DNA from: Oxyruncus cristatus
Lineage: Eukaryota > Chordata > Aves > Passeriformes > Cotingidae
Direction: 5' to 3'
Assembly (NCBI GenBank): GCA_013399855.1
Contig: VXAY01005810.1
Location: 775,359-839,358, forward strand
DNA length: 64,000 nucleotides
Shown: one piece after another, positions 14,430 to 27,400 of the stretch
Layout: each line of letters opens with the position of its first letter
Position numbering within the stretch: position 1 is the stretch's first letter
The notes under the pieces: generated by a model
Told to the model about the DNA's origin: nothing
What the model saw: the letters and a program-made list of their open reading frames with translations, nothing else
The model's database searches: none
Program-made: the position numbers and the translations under genes

Positions 14430-16198
14430 GTGAGAGAAAATCAAATTAAAAATCCAAGTTGGAAAATTCACGAGAAGTGGATGCCAAGCAGCACAGGCTT
14501 GATACAGCCAAGAAGATGAATGCTCAGAAAACTCCAGTCTATTCTTCGAGAGGCTGATCTCTAGCAACCCTGGATTGTGTTCGGGGGATCTTGTGCATGG
14601 ACACGTGTGCACAGCACTTGCTTTGCCTCTAGCAGTGCTTTATACAAGAACTTTTCAAACAGAGAAACTAGACACAGGGAGAAGAAAACACCTTGCCCAA
14701 GCTTGTCCAATAAAAGCATGACAGATGAAAAATGAACGTGCATTTCCTCATTTCTCTGTCTGCCTTATGCCTCATTTCTGTAGATCTTTGGTCAGTCAGC
14801 ACCTGTAAATCTCTCTAGTTATCACTGTGCCACATTTGACCTCCAATTAGTCAACAGATATATTAATCATCTTTAATTTGTAAACAGATTCCTTAAAATA
14901 GCCATACATAATATTATCCAGGGAACAAATAAAGCAAGTCAAAATCCCTGGCACTGCTCTTGTGGGCTGCAGGTGCCTGGCAGCACTTGGCACTGCTGCC
15001 AGCCCTGGTCTGGAGGGCTTGTGCCTTCCAGACTGCAGGGAGAAACCTGGCTTTGTAATACGTACGTGTTATCTAACATTGAAAATCAGCACAACAGTCC
15101 TATGCAGCTGTCCTGCTGGTATTCCCACATACAGCACAGTGGGAATAGTTTGTACCTCAGGGACTGCAGTTTCCCTCCAGTATTCCTAGTGCTTTGGAAA
15201 AGCACCACGGAACAAAGCTTGCAGGCAGCAACAGGCAGAGCAGGCAGCTCTGGAGAGCAAGAAATTCTGCACAATCTCTATTGAGTAAACTTGACCAAAA
15301 GTAAGGAGGGAATATATTTATGTGAAACGTAAAATACCTGTCCTTAGTTACGGACACCTGATTAGATGCTTTCCTGGCCACATGGTAAAGCTCTATGGCT
15401 CTGTAAAATTTCTCTTGAAGTTGCTCAGTCTCTTCCTGCAGCTGTAGGTATTGTACAGGCATGGACACTGGCCACACGGTGCTCAAGCTGTAAGAAGCCT
15501 TTCAGGATCGATTTTTTTTAATTTTAACACTTGTGCAAGGGTGCAGGCAGTGCTGAGTGTGATACCCTGCCGTTCCCTGGAGCACAGGCAGCAGTCACGG
15601 CTGCGGCAGGCAGGGGAAGGACGGGATGCTCCAGCATCAGGAGCAGGTGGCTGCCCTGCCCCCCTCACACAGGTTATGTAATGCTGCTCAGCCACACACC
15701 CTCCACTTCTCCGATACAGGACATTTTGGGAATCCCCTTTTCGGTCTCCATGTCCAGCCTTACTCAGCTGTTTTGCATACATGGTCTGGAGTATAAAATG
15801 CATCTGCCTCTCAGGAGGGATACAAAGCCTGAGAGATTAAAGTCAAGAAACTTTGACAGAGAAGAGCCTCTCCTGGCAGGTTGGGAACACCTCAGAAGCC
15901 CGATAAGAATCACTGTGGCCAGTTGTTCATTCTGTCATTCATTTATTGCAGCTCACAGGTGAAGTAATTATATGACAAACTGTATCTTTCTTTCTGTATT
16001 AGGAGCAAAGTGTTGGACTCAATCTCCTGATCTATTTCAAGCTGTCTAGCTGCTCTGAAAACTTTGTCCTCCCTTTATGCTGATTTAAAGGTTTGTGCAT
16101 GTAACAGGTAAGACTGTCAATGTTATCCACAGAACCCCGTGGTGCAGAACACAAAACCGGTTCTTACTCTGATGCAGTGAAGGGAAATGTGAGTCTAC

Positions 16199-16552
16199 TC
16201 CCTTTCTTCTTTTTTCTTTTTTTTCCCCTATTATTATTTTTCCTCTTTTTACTCTTTTTCTTAATTTTTTCTTTTTCCTCCTTTTTCTTTTTGTGTATTG
16301 TTTTTATGTTAGTTTAGGATTTTTCTCCTTTCTTTCTTTCTTTCTTCTTTCCTTCTTTCCTTCTTTCTTTCTCTCTTTCTTTCTCTCTTTCTTTCTCTCT
16401 TTCTTTCTCTCTTTCTTTCTCTCTTTCTTTCTCTCTTTCTTTCTCTCTTTCTTTCTCTCTTTCTTTCTCTCTTTCTTTCTCTCTTTCTTTCTCTCTTTCT
16501 CTCTCTCTCTTTCTTTTTTTTTCTCTTTCTCTCTTTCTTTTTCTCTCTTTCT
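16199..16552. repeat. Polypyrimidine microsatellite, core (CTTTCTTTCTCT)n
   Basis: About 350 bp of nearly uninterrupted T/C on the plus strand. The first part is irregular T-rich; from about 16,321 it is pure pyrimidine, with TTTC and TTCC repeats and then about ten copies of a 12-base CTTTCTTTCTCT unit to about 16,500, ending in TC runs. The open frames here (Lys-Glu-Arg-Glu repeats on minus, Ser-Phe-Leu repeats on plus) are artefacts of the repeat. It lies in the putative NOS2 intron 1, about 390 bp before the start codon. Confidence 0.95.
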
Positions 16553-16942
16553 CCATTACTGTGTGATGTGTGAATAACAGCAACATTTCACATCCCTTTT
16601 CTAAGCTTGTGGTCTGCTCAGACACCAATATTTGCTGCTTTACACGACTGAGGGACATTTGAAATTCTCCTGCCAGTATTTTAGATTAATACATATCTGC
16701 AGCTTTACACTGACAAAGCAGTGATAGTTTAGGTATCCCTACTCTGAGTATCAAGCCATTGTGATTTAAAAACAGGATGTTAGATCAGTTAGTCTGGGGA
16801 GTTTCTAACTGATGTTAAAGGGAGTTACCCTCTTGGGTAAAAACTGACCTTGTTGGGTTTTCTCTGTCCTCAGAAGTGTTCCCATAACACACAAAACAAG
16901 GTTTCAGCACTGTGAACTAAGACCAAAAGTAAAGCACACAAA

Positions 16943-19900
16943 ATGCTGTGCCCCTGGCAGTTTGTGTTCAGATCTCATGCTGCCAAGAGCCAATACTCTG
17001 GAGAGAAGGATTTCAATAACAACGTGGAGAAAAATAAGAAGATCCGTGGGTAAGACCTTGTCCTTTAATGGTTTCGTAGTTTATTTTTCATTTGAAAAGG
17101 GAAGATATTAAGTAGTTTGGGTTCTGGAGAAACCTGTGATGTGTTTCCAAAACACCAATATTAGCAAAAGAATATTGTCCCTGGGGGTCCCTGGATGGTG
17201 TTGCTTGGTAATGGACATTAAACTCTTGTGTTTAAGTTATACAGTCATTGAGGATCTAAATCATCTTGCTTTCTCTTTCACAGTTCTAAATTTATTAAGT
17301 ATTATAATGGTTCCATGTATTATCAGGAGGCATTTGTGTGCTATAAAAATAGTAAAGTGATCATTTATGCTGTAATTAAGTTGGTAAAGTATTTCTGTGA
17401 TGCAATTCATACAAGGCACTGTATAAAATAAGTTGCAAATGCATCTCAAATTTCTCAGTCTCGGACCGTTAGTTATTTCAGGTTTCATATCTGTTGTTTT
17501 CCTTCCCACACAGTGCTCTGGGAAGGGTGATACTCTGGCTTTACTATGGACTCCTAGTCCACTGCTCCCCTCCCTGCTCAGCTCATGGACTCAATGCAAC
17601 CCTCAGAGACAGTGCTGGGCATCTCCCTGCTGATGCTGAGGGCAAAACTAACAAAAACCAAGCTTGTTGCCTTATACTAAATTTTCTTTCTCCCTTTTAA
17701 AGCTTAGGAAAGGATGATGCCAAATTATATGATCCGAGCAAGAAGCAGATCGAGGTGCTGCCCATCGTAACTTCGGCAAAGGCCAGGGAGGAGGGAGAGG
17801 TGTGTTCCCAGCATCTCTGTTTGATAATAACAGTTCAGAAGTGGTGCTTCCTGCTCAAAACTGCCCAAAGTTCTCTGTGAGCACTGACTGTGGTTGCAGG
17901 AGGTTAGGGCTGCTGGGAGATCTTTGGGTGAAAGTTCTTTTCTGACCTAAAGGGAGCCTTGGTAAGATTTAAGGGAAGAGGTGAGCCTGTGGGGACTGGG
18001 ATGGTTGATTCCTTTATTCACCTTTGCAGACCCAGCCTTTAGTAACAAACCTGTCCTGTCTGTGAAACACCGTCTGGTTCACTGTTTTCCTGAGACTGCA
18101 ACTATTATGTTCAGAGGCAGGGCCTTATTGAAATTACAAAGGTGTTTGCAGTGGCAGATACTGTTTGATTAGTACAAAAATACTTTTTTCTCCCATTTCC
18201 TGTCAAACTGTTGATTAGCTCAATAGTTTTATAGTCAAATAAATACTCATGTTGGAGCAGATCACATTTATATCTAGTTTCTTGAATTTATGTGTAGCCT
18301 TTTAATGGTCAAATAAACTTTAAAATGAAACTGCAAGATGTTTAATAGATCTGAAGACAGTATGCATTTTTATCTTTTCTCTGTCCAGAACCTCCCTCAA
18401 AGTGATATCAAAGTTTCAAACCAAATACCAAGATGTCCAAGACACATAAGAATAAGAAACTTGGAAAATGGAGCCAGCTTTCTTGACACACTACACCTGA
18501 CAGCGAAGGAGGTGAAATACAGAAGTCTGAACAGGGATTTTTCAGCACTTTGAAAAAATAAAAAGTACAACATTGGGTTTTGACATTTTATTGTTTTTCA
18601 GGTTATCAACTGCCGCACCAAAGCCTGCCAAGGGTCACTTATGACCCCAAAGGGCCAGGTGAGAGGTACCAGAGATGGGCCCGTTCCACTGGAAGATCTT
18701 TTGCCTCAGGCGATAGACTTTCTCAAGCAGTACTACGGTTCATTTAAAGAGTAAGACAATTTACCTTTATTTTTAGTGTAAAAAAAGTCCTCTCCCTACC
18801 TGTGTGTCTGTGAGACTCGAGGAGGTTCCTGTTACATAGCATGTATTTAAAAATTACATAAGGACTATTAGAAAAGCTAAATAATAAATTTTAAAAAGTT
18901 AAATAATAAATTTAGAAAAGCTAAATAAAGCTATCCCTACACTGCACGTACTCTATCTGCCAATCCAGGATCTCAGGAATGGACTCTGTACCATGTGTTC
19001 CTCAGCCCCATCCCTTTGGAGTGTGCTACATCCCAGTACATTGAGGCCTCTCTTACAGGGTGTTACCTTCTGTTTTCTTGGCATGGTTTGGGATTAGCTC
19101 CACTCAGATCAGTCTGAGACATGAATGATGTGGATAATGTGTTTTGTTTGTGCTGTTCCAAGTACTTTTTCCCTGTGTTCCTCTCAAGGCTTTAGCCAGA
19201 TATTGGAGGGCCAGTCTTGCTTCTCAGCCTTGCTCTGTGCAATCAGCATAAGCTCACTGAGCATGCCAAGAGGGTGCTCAAGAGGTTCTCACAAAAATGG
19301 TCATGGTGCAGAGGCCTTTTCTTGCAGGAAATGCTGGAACAGCTGGTTGAGGTCCAAGAGTTTGCAGTGACATTTCACCTGATGAGCTTTCAAGCAGCAG
19401 TTCAGTGTTTGCGCATCCCATTAGAAAACATCATCAAACTTTCAAAGGGACTCAGCCAAATAGTGGCCATTTCTTTAGACACTTTGAACTCTTCTACAAA
19501 GCTTTCTTCCCTCTGAATCTTTCTGAAAGTCCCTGTCTTACACAGAGGCTGTACTTGCCACATCTCTGTGTCTCTGCTTGTGGCTGTTTGATCGCATTGA
19601 TTTACACTATCTTACATGCTTGCCCTTGATCTTTCATCTTGCTGAAAATGTGAAAACTCTCAGACAGTGCAGGCTATTTTCATTCTGTCTGTAAGCCAAC
19701 AAAACAATTTTTGTCTGTGCTGTGATAGATATTTTCTAATGTTTTGACTTTACTCTCTGTTATCAAGCTAAAGAATTTTAGAGTTGGTTTCCCTGACAAA
19801 GGAATTGCTCAGCACTTCCTCTTAGGAATGAAAATCCTCAGAAGAGCTGTGTTCCTGTGACAATAATGGAACTTTGAGAGGACAGTCACTGTCATACTAC

Positions 19901-22900
19901 CTTTGGCACAAAGCTCACCTGTTCTCTGGTTTTCGTTTGCTTGTGATTTGACAATTTTTTTGTTCCAAATTAATCTACAAAATCCAAATTTAAACTGAAA
20001 ACCTGTGAAAAATTCATGCATGTGTTGGGTGGTGAAAGGATGGTGTCACTACTTAAATTTCTAGTGCGTTAGTTTCTTCATGAGGCCGGTTAACTCTGTC
20101 ATTCACACTCTAGAGAGACTGAAGTCCTAAAATTCTAAAGCCAGAAACAATTCTCCTCTGCAGTTTTCAGTCGGAGTCCTGTGGACTTAACTCATCCCAT
20201 TACCTAGAATGCCCCCTGCCTTTTGGTCGAACTCTCAGCCCCCAGACAGCTGCACTAGGTGACAGCTGTGCCTGGGGACAAGAGTGGGGTGCAGAGGAGG
20301 GAGGTGGGGGACAGTGACAGTGCCTTCTCCACCTGAAGCACAGTGAAGTTGCTGCCTGTGTGAAGCAATGGAGGTTTTCATAAAGGGTAGAGTCATTTAT
20401 GTCTACATGCAGCAAGTGTATATTTATAACAGCAACAGGTTTCTCAGTGTTTATTCGAACTTTCCGTATCTCAGCCTACCCAGATGCTAATGCCCTCCTT
20501 AGAGATTTACTCCCTTGCATTCAGGCAGGTAACAACAGTGCCATCAGTGGAAGTCTTCTCATGCAGAAGGATGCTCAGAAGCTTCATGGCTTCAGCAATG
20601 TCTGGGATGTTCTTGAGCCTGAACATAAAGAGAATGTCTGCACTTTGAATGAGTTCTAAGTCATGAAATTCTCATTGTTTCTGTTCATGGCTGTTTCCTG
20701 TTCAAAAGGTCAAAAATGGAAGAATATCCAGGCCGACTGGAAACAGTGACCAGGGAGATAGAAACTACAGGAACCTACCACCTGACAAAGGATGAGCTGA
20801 CCTTTGCTGCCAAACAGGCCTGGAGGAACGCACCCAGGTGCATTGGGAGAATCCAGTGGTCCAATCTACAGGTAAGCTATGGATCCAGAAGTTATGGGCC
20901 AAATAGTCTCTGCTGGGAATTGGAAGAATGTCCTTTACTTTGGTAGAACATGCTCCAACTGAGGAGGACTCCATACTATTCATATCATAGGTTATCATTC
21001 ATAGATATCATTCAAGATCAGTTTTTTGCAGTTCTCTGTTTCATAGCTGAATAAAACGTGTGGGAGTGCGAGGTGCAGGAGCGAGGTGTGTCATGGAACC
21101 AGGTGCATGTTTTGGTCCTTGGAGGATTGTTGTGTGTGAAAATGATGCATTTAAAGGCTATAAAAATGAACCTCTCCCGATGAAGCTACAATCTTTCCTT
21201 TCCCTAAATGCATAGGAAAAATAACAAGCTTTCATTACTGTTTCAAAGTAAGTTTTCTTCTTTACATTTCTGTTGGAAACATGCAGGTGTTTGATGCACG
21301 GGACTGTAAAACAGCCCAGGAAATGTTTGAGCATATCTGTCGTCATATTCAGTATGCCACAAACAATGGGAATATAAGGTGGGTCTCTTTAATTTTAGCT
21401 TTAAACTACAAAAATCACATCCAGACCTGGCATCAAAAATGTCTGAATGCTTTATCTAAATTTTTTGACAACTTGTCTCTGCTTTTAATTCTCCTGGTAT
21501 ATTTACGTGTTCCTCTCATGTGACCCATCAACCATTTTGACATTTTTAACTGTTATGATTGATGTTGCAAAACCTTTTGCAATTCCTGGGGAAAGGAGAT
21601 GATTTGAAGATTCAGGGAGGTGAGTAGAGAGAATGAATGATTTTATTTCTACAGATGTTTATTTTAGAAATATCAAATATTTTCCATTGGTAACAATTTA
21701 TGTCTTAGCCATGAGAAGGCGTTTGACGTGCCGCCGTGGTGTAAGGGTGTGGCTGTGTCTCCGTGCAGATCAGCCATCACGGTGTTCCCGCCGAGGACGG
21801 ATGGGAAGCACGATTTCCGTGTGTGGAACAGCCAGCTGATCCGCTATGCCGGGTACCCGCTGCCAGACGGCTCTGTCCTCGGAGACCCCGCCAGTGCCGA
21901 GTTCACCCAGGTACCTGCCAGGCCAGCGGCCAGCTGCTCCTTCTGGACTAACCCATCTCCCTGGCTTTTTTCCTTGCATGTTGATGCAGAGTGGTGGGGA
22001 GGTGAGCAGTGAATGGGATGTTCTGCCCCACAGGTTCTAGGTGCAGGCTGGAGCAGTAATTTCTTACAGCCCTGATATAAAATACTGTCCTCCATCTTGG
22101 AAGAGGGTGAGCTAATACTGCCCTGTCAGGGGACACGACCAGGGACACAACCACTAGTTCAACAACACATCTCAACATTGTTTGAATGGGAAAGATAACC
22201 TTTATTGCTTACAATTTACCTCAGCAGGTTGTAGAGGGTTCAAATTCTTCGGTCTTAAATCTGGAGGGGGAAACCTGAAAGAGACACAAAATGTGCTTTC
22301 TGTATTTACAGTTGTGCATCGAGCTTGGGTGGAAGCCGAAATACGGCCGCTTTGATGTACTTCCACTTGTCCTCCAAGCAAACGGCCAAGACCCAGAAAT
22401 ATTTGAATTACCTCCAGAAATTGTTCTTGAAGTGCCAATGGAGCATCCAAAGTAAGCATGCAAGATTTAGATAATTGCATTTTTGCCTCTGCCTCACCTT
22501 GGCAGGTTATTGGGCTGCACCTGTGGCAGTCATTTTATGAGTTGTCAGGATGAAATGTTGGTAAATTGTCCTGAAAGGTAAAATGCCTGTTAGGACAATG
22601 AAATAGGTTTTAAATTAAGGAACCCAGTAGCAGTTTTATTGGAAATCTCTTTTTTCCCCAATCTACATTTCAATCATATTCAGAATTTTAAAAATCATCA
22701 TTTCTTATACCAGTGTAATACACAAGTAAAATACAGCTTCACTCAGAACAAAGTGAAGATTGCCTTTCTCTCATCAGTTTTCATTCTTGTTTGCTTTGGA
22801 ACTGGCCTGCAGATTGCAGAACTCTGTAATACGGTTCTGCAGTTTCTGTAGCAGGTAATTCTCAGTTACTACACTGAAAACTGCTGTGAGCTTCCGCAGA

Positions 22901-24407
22901 CCCTGCCCCATGGGTTATTCCTCCTGGAATTAGCACTCTTATCTTCCTGGGCTTTTCTGGTTATTGCCTTAAGGAGGAAAAGACATAGCAAAATGAATCA
23001 AAGTGGTTGTTTGGCAGGTATGAATGGTTTAAGGAGCTGGATCTGAGGTGGTATGCACTGCCTGCTGTGTCCAGCATGCTCCTGGAGGCGGGGGGCCTGG
23101 AGTTCACCGCGTGTCCTTTCAACGGCTGGTACATGGGGACAGAGATAGGAGTGCGAGACTTCTGTGATGTGCAGCGGTACAACATCCTGAAGGTAACCTG
23201 CTCAGGGGGAAGGGGGTTGGTCTGCAGGGGGAATGAACTTGTTCTGAAAAACAGACACTGTCAGTGTTTGTGGGGATGGAAGAGAACCGCTCCCTTTAGG
23301 AAACTGCAATAGCCTCAGGAACCAGAACTGCAAAATCCAACTTGACTTTTGATCTCAGGTGTGTCTGCTGCCATCACTTTCCCAGCATGAGACTGATTCT
23401 TCCCCTCTCTGCGCTCACTTTTCCTGCATATTAAGGTGATGAGGTAGCAAAATCATGGGGTCTAAGTTCCATGTAGTAAATTTGCTTTTCCCTATTCTCT
23501 CCCTTTTCCACATGTAGGAGGTAGGGAGGAGAATGGGACTGGAAACAAACAAACTGTCATCACTGTGGAAGGACCGAGCTGTTGTAGAGATCAATGTGGC
23601 TGTGCTTCATAGCTTCCAGGTGAGTCAACAGGTGGGGGGCAGACACTGAACACTGAGTGTCCCTTTTTCCTCTCACTTGCAACAACTTTACACGAATGTA
23701 GTGCCAATGGCCCAATACTCAATGGAGATTACAATGTGATTTCAGTAGAGTTATTCTTGATTTACACCTGGGAAAGTAGAGGAATCCATATTTCCTCTCA
23801 GGTGAAGGCAGAAAGGAGAGAAAAAGAAAAGGAAGTTAAGGGCAAGATTTTTCACCCTTTTAACACGCTTATCTATGTGTCAAAACCTATGTAAAGCCAT
23901 TGGATTAATATATTTTATTTTCAATTCTAGTTTATGAGAAGTGGGTAAAAGTGAATCAGAGGCTTTACAGCATGCACTCCCAGTGTGGGAGAGGGAAAAT
24001 GCTGATGTTAAAGAAAAGATCTAAGAGTCCTTAATCAAAGGCCCGTGCCTCAATCTGTATCTATACCGTAGATATGCTGATAGTATTTATTTCCCTGCAC
24101 TGAGTAAAGTCCTTGAAATATTAACCAAAGTGAGAGGATTACTTTAAATCCATCAGGTAGAAGAGCAGAATAGGCTTTTTCATGTATGGTTTTCGTTTTG
24201 CAATTGCTTCAGAAACAGAATGTAACTATCATGGATCACCACTCGGCCTCCGAGTCCTTCATGAAGTACATGCAGAGCGAGTACCGTGCGCGGGGTGGCT
24301 GCCCGGCCGACTGGGTGTGGATCGTGCCTCCCATATCAGGCAGCATAACGCCTGTGTTCCACCAGGAGATGTTGAACTATGTCCTCACCCCCTTCTATTA
24401 CTACCAG
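16943..24407 (+). CDS. NOS2: NOS2 exons for the oxygenase domain (residues 1-495)
   Basis: Eleven coding exons. The N-terminal ~105 residues are the poorly conserved hook region. The zinc tetrathiolate pair C-x4-C (CRTKAC) is at residues 113 and 118. The haem thiolate is Cys203 in [13 protein letters not shown] (exon 20709-20871), and the substrate glutamate is Glu380 in [13 protein letters not shown] (exon 23018-23192). Both are three residues later than I remember for human (200 and 377), so the numbering agrees across the domain. The exon at 24213-24407 holds the conserved block [13 protein letters not shown] through [11 protein letters not shown], which contributes to the pterin site and dimer interface. 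Confidence 0.95.
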
Positions 24408-27400
24408 GTACACATCATCAAAACCAGAAACCAAATCTAGTAGACGAGCTCAGCAGTCCAGATGCAATATGGGACCTGAAGGCATCTGGGTGACGAGGCC
24501 TGGGTAATTAAAGTTCACTGGAGAGATTCAGAAACAGCAGACATGAGCTGTTGTATGTGAAAGGTGATGTTAGTTCTGTTGAATTCTCTGGCTTTAAGTA
24601 AAATGCAGTTTAATACTACAGAGACTGATCCTATATTTGTACTCAGTGGATTGTATATACAGATTCTATTTGATCTGACCCTTCAAAGATATACAAATGG
24701 TGTACAAATTCAAAGATATACAAATTTGTGTACAAATTGTTGAAGCTTTACTTGGTTTTTTTAAAGGTGGACGCATGGAAAACGCATGTGTGGCGTGATG
24801 AGACACGAAGGCCAAAGAAAAAAGAAATAAAGTTTAGCATGTTGGCAAAGTAAGTTGCTCCAAAAAGACTCTTCATGCTTTGTCCAGCTATTCTATTCTT
24901 GTGGTGTTTCTGTTCTACTTAAAAAAATTACTACAGTAGGGACCACCTGAGTTGTTAGAGTCATAGCCTTACCTGTCCACACATTCATATCTAAGATTCT
25001 TGTTCAGGGCTATCTAGAGTGTGCTGCTTCTGCACCATCTTCCAAGGAAGAGCCTTGGTCAAGATCAGTGTTTCCTAGCTTGTTTGTGAATCGATTATTA
25101 TGTATGGTTCTTTTTCCCCAGGGCTGTACTCTTTGCATCTTCACTCATGCGACAAGCAATGGCCACCAGGGCCAAGGTCACTGTAATCTTTGCAACAGAG
25201 ACAGGGAAATCAGAAACACTCGCCAACACCCTGTGCAGCCTCTTCAACTGTGCCTTCAACACCAGGGTAAGGAGTGTAAATCAGCCACACTGCGTGGAAG
25301 AAGAAGTTTGGCTTCTCCAAACCTATGTTTTGAATGTTCAGTAAATATAAGTTGGACTAGAACTTGGATTTTGTATTCATCTAGCGTAATGCCTCGTCAG
25401 TTTGGTCAGCGTACATCTGACACCAGAGGTTTCTAAGGCTCTTATGTCTGCTAACAGTGTCTCATGAACTTTATTCCTGCCAGATTCTGTGCATGGATGA
25501 GTACAATATTTGTGACCTGGAAAAAGAAACACTTCTTTTAGTGGTTACAAGCACTTTTGGGAACGGAGATTCTCCAGGTAATGGAAAGGTAATGTTCCAC
25601 TCAGAAGTATGCATGAGACTCAGCTCAAAGACTGACACCAAAGACAACCCTTTTTTCATTTGTCTCCTGTCCTTGAGTGAGATACGAATCAGGGTCACAC
25701 CTCTGTTTTAAATCAGGGTATTTTCCTTACCTTATTTTATGATTTTTTATTCAGGCCTTGAAGAACTCCTTGTTCACACTGAAACTGCTGAGAAAAAAAA
25801 TTAGGTAAAAATACTTTGTTGTTTGGTTTGCATGTTATTGAGTCCTTTTGCGTTTCATGTAGCTTAACACAGCAATCCTGGTTTTATTTCCATGTGCAGG
25901 TATGCTGTGTTTGGTTTGGGGTCCAGCATGTATCCAGAGTTCTGTGCCTTTGCTCATGCCATTGACCAAAAGCTGGCCCAGCTCGGGGCTTCCCAGCTCA
26001 CTCCAGTCGGTGAAGGGGATGAACTCAGCGGGCAAGAAGAAGCCTTTCGCACCTGGGCAGTCAGTGCTTTCAAGGTGAATTTAGAAATACAGCTCACATT
26101 TTAGTTCATTCATTCATTTTAGTTCAATATTCACTAGCTTCCCATAAAAGTGAGGGAAAATGAAGGAAACCAAACATCTGGATTTATACATGAGTTTGCA
26201 ACTCCCCTCTTCTCTACTGCTTTCCTAAGTTGGAGAGGGAACCGAGTCCCTTTTCTGTTATTTTTTAATATTCACATAAAGTTGCGTGAACCCTTTGGGG
26301 TAATGGAATGGTCAGTGTGAACAAGGGTGGTAGCATCAAACGTCAGAATTTTTTGCAGTAGAATTTTTTTTAAGTATACTGGCGTAGAAGTGGAATGTCA
26401 CTGAACTCACTGAACCCCTGTGGCATCACTGAACTCAACAGAAGCAATAGGAAATAGCAATCTGTGAAACTGATAGCTCCTCCTTAGGATATGACAATTA
26501 TAAGATTTTTTTTTTTTTACTGTGAATAGCCTCATTTTTTGTGGATTTTTTTTCTAGGCTGCCTGTGACATTTTTAACATCCGCGGAGGACACAGTATTC
26601 AGTTGCCTGAGATCTACACCTCTGAGGAAAGGTGGGATCCTACCAGTTACAGGATAGTGTATGACTCTCAGCCCATGGACCTGGCTAAAGGTATTGCTCC
26701 CACCTTCCCCACCCTCTGTCTTTGCTGTTCAGGTGGGGCTGAACTGTGAAGGTTTGTCGGAAGTGCTCTTGGCCCTGCTAGATGCTTGAGTGCATATAAT
26801 GAGGTGTAGTGGTCAGAGAAAAAAAGACACTGGTTTACATTGCATAAATGATCTTTTCCAGCACAGTAACATCCCCAGAGGAACAAAAGCAGAGATGAAC
26901 TGCTTTTAGTCAGGGACTAGAGCACACCAAACAGACTGATCATCAGTCACGTTCTAGGGCCAGCGAGGTTCGGTTCTTCTCTGCATATTATTTGAAGACA
27001 TTTTTAACAAACCTAACTACAGAGTTACCATGAGTCATGTCCTCTTCTCTCACCAGCTCTTGCAAACATTCATGCCAAGGAGATAATTCCCATGAAGCTG
27101 AAATTCAGACAGAATCTTCAAAGTTCGAAGTCCAGGTATGACACCTCATTCTTTTGTATATTGCAATACTACATTTTACTAAAATCTTAAACATCTAAAA
27201 GGCCTGGTTATATACATCTTCTCCCTGCAGTTTTAAGAAATATAGAGGGATTTTGTACTGTCCTTAGTAGAAGTATGTGAGCTGTTCAGTCTGCAGGGGG
27301 GCCACACTTCCACTGGCTGATTGCAGGCACATTTATTGTGTGCTGGACAGATCAGGCAGCACTTCAGCACCTGACATGTTTGGATACAAGTCCTTCACGT

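Noticed and set aside
16314..16658. Long minus-strand frame of Lys/Arg/Glu repeats and plus-strand Ser/Phe/Leu frames
   Set aside because: Translation of the pyrimidine microsatellite in every frame stays open because the repeat lacks stop codons; there is no protein signature.
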